64,000 nt of DNA from JACRCT01 sp049841135 (GTDB taxonomy: Bacteria > Myxococcota > Myxococcia > Myxococcales > UBA5297), in contig JASGHK010000005.1 in the NCBI GenBank assembly GCA_049841135.1, positions 1,984,001 to 2,048,000 of the forward strand. Direction: 5' to 3'. Every line of letters starts with the position of its first letter. Position 1 is the first letter of the stretch. Below the pieces are notes generated by a model. It was not told where the DNA came from. It worked only from the letters and a program-made list of their open reading frames with translations, and ran no database searches. Below are positions 25,801 to 33,523 of the stretch, piece by piece. The translations under genes and the position numbers were made by a program.

Positions 25801-26008
25801 CGCCGGCTCACCTTCCCAAAGCGACGCCGCACAGGTCGCGCTCGATGCCACCGGTCCGGCCGAGTCCGCCGACGCCGCGGACGAGGAGCCGCCAGGCGGG
25901 GCCGTAGGCTGCGGCTGCAGCGCTTCGAGCAGGGGCGCGAGCTGGGAGGCATTGCTGGCCGTTGCGGCGGCCATGGTGCTGGTGCGGCGCCGCAGAGACC
26001 TCGTGTAG
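22868..26008 (+). CDS. Surface protein: CSLREA, beta-helix, 14 Cys-rich repeats, MYXO-CTERM
   Basis: 1,046 residues; ATG 22868 with GGAGGGC upstream. Signal peptide ending AAGPAQA, then a CSLREA-type start (VCSLRAALQAANTN), a right-handed parallel beta-helix (about 100-420) with repeated VTVTGG, KVSGNSA, SLVSNNT and STVSANTG turns, then 14 tandem repeats of the Myxococcus Cys-rich type (residues about 430-903; consensus CGDGVxDxGEECDDG...CRTxC). A 100-residue Asp/Ala/Pro linker follows, and a MYXO-CTERM tail: GCGCS, a hydrophobic helix (LLAVAAAMVLV) and RRRRDLV. It should be exported, probably processed by myxosortase and displayed on the outer surface. Adhesion or polymer binding is plausible for the beta-helix, but no function is demonstrated. 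Confidence 0.9.
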   Translation: MGCLKSLAAADFVGRFASPPTKSLARRCANVAFALSLLAAAGPAQAATITVDTPADTLTTAGVCSLRAALQAANTNAAVLGCPAGSGADTIVLPAGTYAIALDGTNEDANLRGDFDVLEAVTIQGAGAPSTILQAGGKDRVFDVLGGSLALSGVTVTGGYSSDTGGGLRATGGTLSLLSCKVSGNSAYDGAALYATRAITVVDSLVSNNTVPNASTGHGGIALVGAGTADSSLVNSTVSANTGRLTGGLWVDSSSLRIESCTIANNQALSNPSMGTLAFAGGLGVRQGSSSSGTVSLSNTILTGNFYLPLPSGGSSPASEENDLACADAPFWPHVTSAGSNSVSGQSRYFPCTVDGFDPASDQVGFSGSLVAVAIGPLSDNGGPTATHALPAGSSARESGSCPALTHDQRGSRRPVGLACDRGAVEMGFCGDGFKAPDEPCDDGAGNSDTLPDHCRTSCRLARCGDGVIDSGEACDGGPDTGFQKDQCRPPNCVLPWCGDNVRDTGEECDWLNSDTTPDRCRTNCKSPRCGDGVKDTGEECDDGPNNDDTLANKCRTSCKLAHCGDGVRDNGEACDDGALNSDSAADACRTTCKVHSCGDGAKDSDEQCDDPAGNDPTLPNRCRPGCLKPSCGDGVHDWETEVCDDGALNSDTAPNACRTDCRLYRCGDGVKDYAESCDDGPLNSDSTADACRTTCRLPRCNDGVKDSGEECDDGPANGWLASQCRTTCKVHFCGDGVKDLDEECDDYLQLSDTYPNRCRTNCKNPHCGDGVIDTGEMCDNGALNSDSDLRACHTNCRLSYCGDGILDADEECDDGDANANAPDKCRLTTCDLPKCGDRIVDTGEECDNGMSNGNTSNACRTNCKNPVCGDGVMDYPREDCDDGANNSDYVIGRCATDCTHFVWWIDGGIPNFPDAGARPDAAAPGADAAAIPDLDAGTVARDAAEPGADAASFRDAGEEIKDAGRVFPDAHAVPPFDAGSPSQSDAAQVALDATGPAESADAADEEPPGGAVGCGCSASSRGASWEALLAVAAAMVLVRRRRDLV

Positions 26009-26013
26009 GCCCT

Positions 26014-27000
26014 TCAGGGCCCGATGGCCTCGGGGCCACCCGTCGACGGCGGCGAGAGCCCCACCTCGGTCGTCGCCGCGGCGGCCTCGTCGCCGTGCCG
26101 CTCGAGCGCTTCACGGTCCCAGCCGGCGAGGTCCGCGCCCGCTTCGTAGCTCGACTGCAGGAAGCTCAGGAGCGAAGCCCGCGGCGACTCCTCGCGGCGC
26201 ACGTCGTCGTAGGGCAGCACGAACTCGTGCAGCTGGCGGTGGTACCAGGCGGCGCGCGGGCGCACCGAGGCCGAGGAGTACCCGTTCGGCTCCGGCGCGA
26301 AGTAGGCATAGAACGCCGCCGCGTCGACGGTGCCGCCGCCGGGCCAGAAGCCGGCGCTCGAGACCTCGTCGGAGTAGGCCTCGCGCGTCACGTGGTCGGC
26401 GCCCGGCCGGGGCGGGGCCCGCCGGCCCGAGAAGCGCGTCACCGCGAGGTCGAAGCTGCCCCAGAAGAAGTGGACCGGGCTGCACTTGCCCTGGAAGCGG
26501 CTGCGGAACTCGCCCAGCACCCCGGCCGCGTGCAGCGTCGCCTGCCACCAGCGGCGCACCGCGGCGACGTCGTAGCTGTGGTGCTGGTCGTCCTGGTCGA
26601 AGGGGATGGCCTCGGCGATCTCCTGCGGCGCCGGGTTGATGGGCACTGGCATGCACAGCGCGCCGAGCGCGCCCATCACCTCGCCGTAGAACTCGGCGAC
26701 CGAGCGCGGGTAGAGCGGCACGTGCCGCTGCAAGCCGTCGCTGGAGGAGAGCAGGAGGTCGTGCGAAAGGAAGTCGAACGAGGCCTCGAGCCAGCGGCCG
26801 TTGTACGGCATGGCGAGCGTCGTCAGGCCCCGCGCCCCGACCTGCAGCGCGGTGTTCCACCAGTGGTTGACCAGCGGCGTCAGCGCAAGGCGCAGCTTGC
26901 CCACGATCTGCACCCACCGATGCAGCGTCGCGTAGGTGTCCTTCCAGGCTGCCAAAGGCGGCATCGCCGGCCAGGCCGGCTCCACGATTCCCTTCGCCAT
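26014..27000 (-). CDS. DUF5996 family protein
   Basis: 328 residues from ATG 27000. The blocks WKDTYATLHRWVQIVGKLRLALTPLVNHWWNTALQVGARGLTTLAMPY, FDFLSHDLLL, FYGEVMGALGALCMPVPINP and FFWGSFDLAVTRFSGR are those of DUF5996. No catalytic role is known for the family; the conserved HWW and FWGSFDL segments suggest a soluble enzyme or ligand-binding protein. Convergent with the surface-protein gene, with only five bases between stops. Confidence 0.82.
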   Translation of the reverse strand: MAKGIVEPAWPAMPPLAAWKDTYATLHRWVQIVGKLRLALTPLVNHWWNTALQVGARGLTTLAMPYNGRWLEASFDFLSHDLLLSSSDGLQRHVPLYPRSVAEFYGEVMGALGALCMPVPINPAPQEIAEAIPFDQDDQHHSYDVAAVRRWWQATLHAAGVLGEFRSRFQGKCSPVHFFWGSFDLAVTRFSGRRAPPRPGADHVTREAYSDEVSSAGFWPGGGTVDAAAFYAYFAPEPNGYSSASVRPRAAWYHRQLHEFVLPYDDVRREESPRASLLSFLQSSYEAGADLAGWDREALERHGDEAAAATTEVGLSPPSTGGPEAIGP

Positions 27001-27019
27001 GTTCCGAATCCCCTGCGGC

Positions 27020-27898
27020 TCAATATGGAGGACGGGGCGCGGCCGGTGCAGCCGGGTCGGCGGGAGAGGCAGGGCTGGCAGGCGAGGCAGGACGAGCGGG
27101 CTGGGGCGCCCAGCCCTGGAATGACAACAAGAGGTAGGGCGGGACGAACGCCGCGGCGTAGCCCAGCAGCCAGGCTTCCGGGTGGGTCGCGAGCAGGAAG
27201 CCGAAGAAGCTGGTCGCGGCGACGCGGGCGAGCGTCTCGTTGCGGGGGAGCCCGGCGCGCGAGCGGCGCACGGCGGCGAAGTAGAGGAGCGAGCACAGCG
27301 CGACGAAGGCGATGCCCGCGGCGGGCGTGAAGGAGACCTGCGGCAGCCAGCGCAGCAGTCCCCACCAGCTGGCGAGCAGCGCGAGGTGGGTGAGCAGCGG
27401 CGCGGCGATCACCACCACGCCCGACGCTCTGGCCGGCACGCGCTCGAGCACGTAGACCGAGGCGGCGGCGAAGAAGCCCCAGCCGAGGATGCCGACGGGT
27501 GGCACGGCGAAGATCCCGGGCGCGTTCCAGGACCACAGGCCCGAGGTGACCGCCACCGGCTCGATGAGCGCGGCGTCGAAGACGACGAGCACGCCGGAGA
27601 GCGCCGCCAGGCCGGCGGTGCCCCCTCGGCCCTTGAGGATGAGCCGGGCGATCGCCCGGGCGCTCAGGACGACGGCCGGCCAGATGGTGGCGATGAGCAG
27701 CGGCACGTGGTCGACGCGCAGGTGCCAGCCCGGAGCGTACTGGTAGAAGCCGTAGGCGCGGATGCAGGTGTCCTCGCCCAGGAGCGCCGCGGGGATGAGC
27801 CAGGCGACCTCGCGCAGCCAGCCCGGCTCGTGGCGGTGCAGGAAGGCGTAGACGGCGAGGATGGCGACGCAGGCCAGTTCGAGGGGCCACAGGGTCAT
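27020..27898 (-). CDS. Carotenoid biosynthesis protein, CruF-like
   Basis: 292 residues, integral membrane protein with about seven hydrophobic helices and a disordered Pro/Ala tail. The block EPVAVTSGLWSWNAPGIFAVPPVGILGWGFFAA is the signature of the carotenoid biosynthesis protein family (DUF422/CruF): an E-P-x-x-x-x-G-x-W-x-W strand followed by VPxxNxxGW, here with G in place of the usual N. In cyanobacteria and haloarchaea CruF hydrates carotenoid psi-ends, in the latter making bacterioruberin together with a UbiA-type lycopene elongase. A UbiA gene sits divergently 91 bases away, which supports this function. Lies 19 bases downstream of DUF5996 transcription start, same strand. Confidence 0.75.
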   Translation of the reverse strand: MTLWPLELACVAILAVYAFLHRHEPGWLREVAWLIPAALLGEDTCIRAYGFYQYAPGWHLRVDHVPLLIATIWPAVVLSARAIARLILKGRGGTAGLAALSGVLVVFDAALIEPVAVTSGLWSWNAPGIFAVPPVGILGWGFFAAASVYVLERVPARASGVVVIAAPLLTHLALLASWWGLLRWLPQVSFTPAAGIAFVALCSLLYFAAVRRSRAGLPRNETLARVAATSFFGFLLATHPEAWLLGYAAAFVPPYLLLSFQGWAPQPARPASPASPASPADPAAPAAPRPPY

Positions 27899-27989
27899 GG
27901 GCGCGAATCATGCGGGCGGGCACCGGACGGGGCAACAGCCTTTGTCGGCTTTGCCGGCGCGCGGCGGGCGCGTTAGGTTGCCCGCCCTC

Positions 27990-28871
27990 ATGAAGGACCT
28001 CTTCGCAGCCCTGCGCTTCCACATCGTCGCCATCGCCGCGTGTGCGACGGTGCTCTTCGGTGACCTCTTCCGCGACGCGTGGCCGTTCGGCCTGGCGCTG
28101 CTGTGCGGGTTCGACTGGTGCCTGGTCAACCTGCTCAACCGCGCCACCGACGTCGAGGAGGACCGGCTCAACGCCATCGCCGCGACCGAGCTGGTGGCGC
28201 GGCACGCGCGGCTGATCGTGGCGAGCTGCCTGGTGCTGCTCGTCGGATCGCTCGTCCTGGGCTTCGTCTTCCTGCCCTGGCCGCTCGCGGTGGATCGCGT
28301 CGTCTTCCACGCCATCGGGCTGGGCTACAGCTACCGGATCGTCCCCACGCCGAAGGGCTTCAAGCGCTTCAAGGACCTGTACGTCTTCAAGAACACGATG
28401 AGCGCGGTGCTCTTCGTCCTGAGCGTCATCGCCTACCCGCTGCTCGGCGTCGACGCGCCGCTGCGGCTGACGCCGTGGGCCATCGTGGCGCTCGCGGCCT
28501 ACTTCTTCCTGTTCGAGCACACCTTCGAGGTCATCTACGACCTGCGCGACCAAGAGGGCGACCGCGCGGTGGGCGTGCCGACCTATCCGGTGAAGCACGG
28601 CTCGGCCGTCTCGGCGCGCATCGTCTACGTGCTGTGCGCGCTGTCGATGGCGGTGCTCCTGATCGCACGGGTCTTCGGCGTCATCCTCATGCGCGAGCTG
28701 ATGCTCATCGTGGCGCCGGCGGCGCAGTGGGCGTTCCTGCGCTGGCGCACGCCGGACAAGGTGACGCGCGCGGACTGCATCGGCATCACCTACGCCGGAG
28801 CGGGGACGCTGGTCTTCTACCTGGTCTGCACGTTCTTCTGGATCCGCGCGGGGCTGCCGACGCAGTTCTGA
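27990..28871 (+). CDS. UbiA-family prenyltransferase (candidate lycopene elongase)
   Basis: 293 residues from ATG 27990; longer upstream frames run through promoter sequence. It has the two Asp-rich motifs of membrane-bound UbiA prenyltransferases: NRATDVEEDRLN (first N/DxxxD) and YDLRDQEGD (second DxxxD), with about eight to nine transmembrane helices and a GLGYSYRIVPTPKGFKRFKDLYVFKNT loop between. The acceptor cannot be read from sequence; the divergent CruF-like gene makes lycopene (C5 addition, as in LyeJ/CrtEb) the best guess, but chlorophyll, quinone or haem prenylation remain open. Confidence 0.83.
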   Translation: MKDLFAALRFHIVAIAACATVLFGDLFRDAWPFGLALLCGFDWCLVNLLNRATDVEEDRLNAIAATELVARHARLIVASCLVLLVGSLVLGFVFLPWPLAVDRVVFHAIGLGYSYRIVPTPKGFKRFKDLYVFKNTMSAVLFVLSVIAYPLLGVDAPLRLTPWAIVALAAYFFLFEHTFEVIYDLRDQEGDRAVGVPTYPVKHGSAVSARIVYVLCALSMAVLLIARVFGVILMRELMLIVAPAAQWAFLRWRTPDKVTRADCIGITYAGAGTLVFYLVCTFFWIRAGLPTQF

Positions 28872-28881
28872 ACGGACTGGT

Positions 28882-29117
28882 CCGGAGGCTGAAGGCCTCC
28901 GGCTACCTGGGTTGAAGCCCACTGAAGGGGCTGGCCCCCGGCGCAGGCCGTGGCCGTCGTTGCGGGACGCGTTGCCATCCCGACGTCCTGGCAATCTTCA
29001 CAGAGGAACAGAGCCACGCGCGCTGCCTGCGTGCGAAGTCGTCGCCAAGCTGCGGGTTCGGGGGCCAGCCCCTTCAGTGGGCTTTCACCCATGTAGCCGG
29101 GGGCCTTCAGCCCCCGG
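28882..29117. repeat. Inverted repeat with 59-base arms
   Basis: The left arm (28882-28940) and right arm (29059-29117) are imperfect reverse complements, sharing GAAGCCCACTGAAGGGG and CTGGCCCCCG; each arm end also folds on itself (CCGGAGGC...CCTCCGG and CCGGGGGC...GCCCCCGG). About 118 bases of unrelated, non-coding sequence lie between. The layout, downstream of the UbiA gene and ending at the GGDEF gene side, suits a REP/MITE-type element or bidirectional terminator. Confidence 0.65.
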
Positions 29118-29258
29118 TGGTCGCGGTGGTCGCGGTGGTCGCGGTGGTCGCGGTGGTCGCGGTGGTCGCGGTGGTCGCGGCGGTCGCGGTGGTCGCGGTG
29201 GTCGCGGTGGTCGCGGTGGTCGCGGTGGTCGCGGTGGTCGCGGCGGTCGCGGCGGTCG
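29115..29258. repeat. Minisatellite, 16 x 9 bases
   Basis: Sixteen exact-length copies of CGGTGGTCG; units 8, 15 and 16 read CGGCGGTCG. It abuts the right arm of the inverted repeat and lies 36 bases beyond the 3' end of the GGDEF gene. It encodes nothing plausible: the frames give only short dipeptide or tripeptide runs. Copy number is expected to vary between strains. Confidence 0.9.
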
Positions 29259-29294
29259 ATATTCGGGGTCGAATTTCGGGCGTCGATTTCGGCA

Positions 29295-30388
29295 TCACGG
29301 CCGGCGCCGCTGGTTGGGATCGACCTCGAGCGGGATGGGCGGGTTGTGGTCCGCCGCGGCGATGTTGTTCCGGCCCGTCTCCTTGACCCGGTACATCGCC
29401 ATGTCCGCCAGCCGCAGGATGGCCTCCTCGTCGGCGCCGTCGTCCGGGAAGGTCGCCACGCCGAACGAGGCGGTCAGCTTCACCGCCAGCCCCGCCGACT
29501 GCAGGAAGACGCGCTGGGCCACGGCGTCGCGCAGCCTCGTGGCGCAGGCGATGGCGTGGTCGCGGTCGGTCTCCGGCAGCACGCAGACGAACTCGTCGCC
29601 GCCGTAGCGCGTGGCGATGTCGATCGAGCGCAGCGTGGAGCGCACGACCTGCCCCACCTCGCGCAACAGCGCCGACCCGTACTGGTGCCCGTGCTGGTCG
29701 TTGACCTGCTTGAAGCGGTCGAGGTCGAAGAAGATGAGCGACACCGGGTGCCCGAAGCGGCGCGAGCGGGCGATCTCCGAGGTCAGGCACTGCATCAGGT
29801 GCCGGCTGTTGAAGAGCCCGGTGTGCTCGTCGATGACGGTCAGCTCCTGCACCTTGCGGAAGTTGCGCGCGTTCTCCAGCGCGATGGCCGCGTAGTCGGC
29901 GATGGAGGAGAGGGTCTTGAGGTCTCCGGCGTCGAACGGGGTCTGCAGCGGGCCGTTGACCAGCTCGATGACGCCCAGGGTGTGTCCCTTGACCTGCAGC
30001 GGCACCGCGACCACCGACCGGGTCTTGAAGCGCGTCGCGCCGTCGAAGCGCGAGGCGAACCGCGGCTCGGCGGCGACGTCCGGCACGAGCAGCGCCTGCC
30101 CGCTCTGCGCCACCCAGCCGGCGATGCCCTCGCCCAGCTCCAGCTTCTGGCCGCGCAGCTGCTCGCCGAACGAGCCCATCACGATCTCGAAGTTGAGCTT
30201 GCGGTCGCCTTCGTCGAGCAGGAGCAGCGAGAAGTTCGACGGGTGCAGAGCTCGCCCACCTTGTCCATGATCAGCTTCAGGACCTCGGCGATGTCGAGCG
30301 TCGAGGTCAGCGCCTTGCCGATCTCGTTGAACGCCTGCAGCTCGTCGATGGTGCGCTTGAACTCCTTGAGCAGCTCGCGGGCGTCCAT
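29295..30388 (-). CDS. GAF-GGDEF diguanylate cyclase, one frameshift
   Basis: Starts at ATG 30388 (MDARELLKEFKRTIDELQAFNEIGKALTSTLDIAEVLKLIMDKVGEL), a linker helix and the start of a GAF domain. The frame breaks at 30241-30250; one added base gives ELLHPSNFSLLLLDEGDRKLNFEIV, the normal GAF core. Then GAF to about residue 190 and a GGDEF domain with RYGGDEFVCVLPE (active site GGDEF), DLDRFKQVNDQHGHQYG and FGVATFPDDGADEEAILRLADMAMYRVKETGRN. The catalytic signature is intact, and no RxxD inhibitory site is seen in the expected place five residues before GGDEF. It should make c-di-GMP in response to a ligand or redox state sensed by the GAF domain. About 364 residues, cytoplasmic. Confidence 0.85.
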
Positions 30389-30765
30389 TCGGGCCTCGTG
30401 GAGGACTCGTCGGAGGGCGTCGGAGCGGCCGAAGAAGTCCCAGTCAAAGACGTCGGGCCGGTATCCCCGGCCGTGCTCCTCATGTCGTAAGTCCGAAGCC
30501 GCCCCCACTTCAAGGGGCAGGCGTCCTTCGCACGCAGCGGCATCCCGGCGCTCGCCCGGGTACTACACGCCGGGACCTGCGGCGCGCCTTGGGTCCTCAC
30601 TGTCGGCGGATGCCCCCGGCACAGAGGCTCCGGCACGGAGGCGCCCGCAGGCCCCGGCCGCGCGGAGAGTACCGGCCATGAGACCAACGGTGAACGTGGG
30701 CGATGGCCTTTCCCGGCTCCTGTCGTATAGTCCCGCCCCCCTCGCCCCCAACCAGGAGCACGCGA
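30389..30765. other. Divergent intergenic region (377 bases)
   Basis: Lies between the starts of the GGDEF gene (minus) and the methyltransferase gene (plus) and should hold both promoters. I see GC-rich inverted segments around 30568-30590 (CCGGCGCTCGCCCGGG...GCCGGGACC) but no confident regulator site. Short frames here are not coding-like. Confidence 0.4.
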
Positions 30766-31530
30766 TTGGCCACCAGCGATGCGCTGATGAAGGTCCGCTA
30801 CGGGAATCTCTCGGTCAGCTATGACGCCAACCTCGATGGCGGAGGCATGACCTTCGGCCAGCTCTACCTCGACTACCTCCGGGAGCGCGTGGGCAAGGTC
30901 GGCCATGCCTTCGAGTACTGCGCCGGTCCCGGCTTCATCGGGTTCTCGCTGCTGGCGCACGGTCTGTGCGACCGCCTCACGCTGGCCGACATCAACCCCG
31001 CGGCCGTGGCGGCGTGCGAGCGCACCATTCGCGAAAATGGGCTGCAGGACCGCGTGAAGGTCTACCTCTCCGACGGCCTGGCCGGAATTCCCGACAGCGA
31101 GCGTTGGGACCTGGTGGTGAGCAATCCTCCCCACTGGCGAGGGACCCACCAGCAATGGGAGAACGAGCTGCGCCTGATCGACCCGGACTTCATCGTGCAC
31201 CGCAAGCTCTACGAGGGCGTCGGGCGGTTCCTCGCCCCCGGCGGCCGAGTGGTCATCCAGGAGAACGGCCTCGGCACGCGCCCCTCCGACTTCGAGACCA
31301 TGATCGCCGGCGGCGGCCTGCGAGTCGTCGAGGTGTTCCCCGACGACGGGCTGAAGTCTCCGCTGCTTCACCACCTGCGCAGCCGCGCGGTGCTCCTCGT
31401 CGAGCGCGTGCTCAATACCGAGGCCGCCGAGGCCGTCTTCAAGAAGGGCCGCCTGTTTCGGCAGAACCGCGAGACGCCCCGGCGGGAAATCAAGCCCTAC
31501 TACTTCATCTGGACCGAGCGCGCCGCGTAG
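30766..31530 (+). CDS. Class I SAM-dependent methyltransferase
   Basis: Start TTG 30766 has AGGAGC nine bases upstream; ATG 30787 is an alternative. About 254 residues. FEYCAGPGFIGFSLLAHGL is the SAM-binding motif I (ExGxGxG form), LADINPAAVAACE the acidic loop, and VVSNPPHWRG contains the NPPH variant of the NPPY/F motif seen in methyltransferases acting on nitrogen of proteins, RNA or bases (HemK/RlmG-like). The target is unknown. Divergent from the GGDEF gene; no operon partner downstream, since the next gene is convergent. Confidence 0.85.
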   Translation: MATSDALMKVRYGNLSVSYDANLDGGGMTFGQLYLDYLRERVGKVGHAFEYCAGPGFIGFSLLAHGLCDRLTLADINPAAVAACERTIRENGLQDRVKVYLSDGLAGIPDSERWDLVVSNPPHWRGTHQQWENELRLIDPDFIVHRKLYEGVGRFLAPGGRVVIQENGLGTRPSDFETMIAGGGLRVVEVFPDDGLKSPLLHHLRSRAVLLVERVLNTEAAEAVFKKGRLFRQNRETPRREIKPYYFIWTERAA

Positions 31531-31570
31531 CCTGGCGTCCTCAGGCGCGATTCGCGAGTCGCGACCAGGC

Positions 31571-32329
31571 TCAGTGATGCAGGAGGCGCTCGAGCTCCGC
31601 CTTGGCATTGAGCACGATTCCCTGGTGGCCGTCCGCCGTCGCGGTGAAGTCCACGGACTCCAGCCGGCGCAGAGACTCCCGATTCTGTCTCGGATTGTCG
31701 GTGTAGAAGCGGGAGGCGAAATCCAGCGTGCCGAAGACCCAGCGATTGAGCGAGTCCCCCGTAAACAGAAGGTCCTTGTAGAGGTAGGCGCCGCTGCCGC
31801 GGGTGTGGCCCGGCAGGGGGATGAAGCGGATCGGCTCGCCGTCGATGTCCAGGGTCTGGTCGCCTCGCAGCTCTTCGAGAAGGGCAGGCTGCTTTCCTTC
31901 GGGCTCCAGCTTCCGGCTGAGGCGCCCGCCGAGTGATTCGGACTCCTGTTCGCCCCGCACGATCGCCGCATCACCAGCGCCGATGAGCACCTTCGCGTTC
32001 GGAAACTGCGAGGCCGCCGCCCAGTGATCGACGTGGCCATGCGTCAGCAGGACGTGGTGCACGTCCTTCGGAGAGAGCCCCATCTGGCCGAGCTCCCGGA
32101 TGATGGACGTGCCTGAAGGGTCCAGACCTGCGTCGACCAGCGCCGCACCGTGCGCGGTTCGGATGATCCACACATAGGACATCCAGGACGAGACCCCCAC
32201 CACGCCATGGGGGCCTTCCAGCCGGGGATTGACGAGCGTCGGGGTTCCAAAGAGGAAGCCGCCGAACGCCACGCTCATGGCCAACACGGTTCGGACGGGC
32301 CACGACCGGAGGCGTAGTCCAAGAGGCAT
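31571..32329 (-). CDS. MBL-fold metallo-hydrolase, membrane-anchored
   Basis: ATG 32329 follows AAAGGGGGG; a farther ATG at 32407 would place 26 residues before the hydrophobic signal. LRSWPVRTVLAMSVAFGGFLFGT is an N-terminal membrane helix or signal. The metallo-beta-lactamase fold shows HVLLTHGHVDHW (HxHxDH zinc ligands), PLPGHTRGSGAYLYKDLLFTGDSL (His and bridging Asp) and a C-terminal DGHQG His. About 252 residues. Such exported MBL proteins hydrolyse lactones, glutathione thioesters or similar; substrate unknown. Confidence 0.85.
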   Translation of the reverse strand: MPLGLRLRSWPVRTVLAMSVAFGGFLFGTPTLVNPRLEGPHGVVGVSSWMSYVWIIRTAHGAALVDAGLDPSGTSIIRELGQMGLSPKDVHHVLLTHGHVDHWAAASQFPNAKVLIGAGDAAIVRGEQESESLGGRLSRKLEPEGKQPALLEELRGDQTLDIDGEPIRFIPLPGHTRGSGAYLYKDLLFTGDSLNRWVFGTLDFASRFYTDNPRQNRESLRRLESVDFTATADGHQGIVLNAKAELERLLHH

Positions 32330-32471
32330 CCGCCCCCCTTTGCGTGCGACCGCCCTCTCGACGAGACGGTCCACCGGAAAAGGTAGGGACTGGGCGCCTG
32401 CATTCAATCGGGCCCCAAGAAGGTCGCACCCGTCGCGACCCTTCTTCCGACGGGCCGCCGCCAGCCTCCGT

Positions 32472-33359
32472 TCAGGCGTCCTTCTGGCGCTCTCCCGGCC
32501 CGAATGCCCGCAGGGCCGCCGCGGTGAGCACCACCGCTCCGCCTGCCAGCGCCCAGGGGCCCGGCGTCTCGCCCGTGCCCAGGAGCACCCAGACCGGGTT
32601 GAAGATCGGCTCGAGCATGGAGAGCAGCGAGGCCTCGCTCGCCGGCACGCGCTTCAGGCCTTTGGCGAAGAAGATGTAGGCGAAGCCCATCTGCACCACG
32701 CCCAGCCACAGGAGCACGCCGAGCGCGGTCAGCGCCTGCGGCCCGGTGAAGGTCTCGTGCAGCGGGCCCAGGGCGAAGGGCAGCGCCAGCACCGCCGCCA
32801 ACAGGTTGCCCAGCGTCGTCGAGGGCATCGCATCGCCCGAGCCCTGCGTCGCATCCCGGCGCAGCAGCACCACCGTCCCGCCGAAGAAAGCGCCGGAGAT
32901 GACCCCCAGCACGTTCCCCGCCGTCGAGCCCGCCTCCACCTTGCCCACGAAGAACAGCCCCATCCCCGCCAGCGAGAGCGCCACGAGCCCCACGTCGCGG
33001 CGCGAGAGCTTCTCGCGAAGGACCAGCGGCGACAGGAGCAGCACGTAGGCCGGGCCGGTGTACTGCAAGAAGATGGCGTTGGCGGCGGTGGTGAGCTTCG
33101 TCGCGCTGACGAAGGTGAGGATCATCAGCGCGTAGACCAGCGCGGTGCTCCAGCGCGCGGCCTTCAGGTTCGGGCGCAGGACCAGCAGGTAGAAGACCGC
33201 GGTGATCGCCGCGCGGCCGCAGACCACCGCCAGCGCCGGCATCGGCGCCACCTTGATGAACAGCCCGCCCGAGGACCAGAGCATCGCCGCCAACGCGACC
33301 ATCAGCGCGCCGCGCAGTCGGCCGTCGGACACGGGAGCGGGGGAGGTCGAGGGGCCCAT
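32472..33359 (-). CDS. EamA/DMT-superfamily transporter
   Basis: 295 residues from ATG 33359. Ten transmembrane helices in two EamA repeats: VALAAMLWSSGGLFIKVAP...YTGPAYVLLLSPLVLREKLSRRDVGLVALSLAGMGLFF and AFFGGTVVLLRRD...GLKRVPASEASLLSMLEPIFNPVWVLLGTGETPGPWALAGGAVVL. The EP-x-x-x-P-V-W pattern in helix 9 is classic for EamA. Substrate unknown. This is the second DMT protein in the window (the other is at 18716-19573), and the two are not close relatives by eye. Confidence 0.88.
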   Translation of the reverse strand: MGPSTSPAPVSDGRLRGALMVALAAMLWSSGGLFIKVAPMPALAVVCGRAAITAVFYLLVLRPNLKAARWSTALVYALMILTFVSATKLTTAANAIFLQYTGPAYVLLLSPLVLREKLSRRDVGLVALSLAGMGLFFVGKVEAGSTAGNVLGVISGAFFGGTVVLLRRDATQGSGDAMPSTTLGNLLAAVLALPFALGPLHETFTGPQALTALGVLLWLGVVQMGFAYIFFAKGLKRVPASEASLLSMLEPIFNPVWVLLGTGETPGPWALAGGAVVLTAAALRAFGPGERQKDA

Positions 33360-33523
33360 GGCGAGAGGGCGCGCAGGATAGCGCAGCGGCTCCCCGACAG
33401 GTCGCGGACCTGATCGGCGCGGCGTCTCCGGATGAGGCGAAGGGAAGGCCACCGGCGTCTTCCCAATGAAGCGCGCTTGATGCACCCTCACCGCGACCAG
33501 CAGGAACAACAGGGAGGAACGCA

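Noticed and set aside
29115..29258. CRISPR-like regular repeat
   Set aside because: Units are 9 bases with no spacers and no cas genes nearby; it is a minisatellite.
28912..29607. Gly/Arg-rich protein encoded by the minisatellite
   Set aside because: The frame crosses the GGDEF gene in antisense and consists of the repeat itself; no start or homologous domain.
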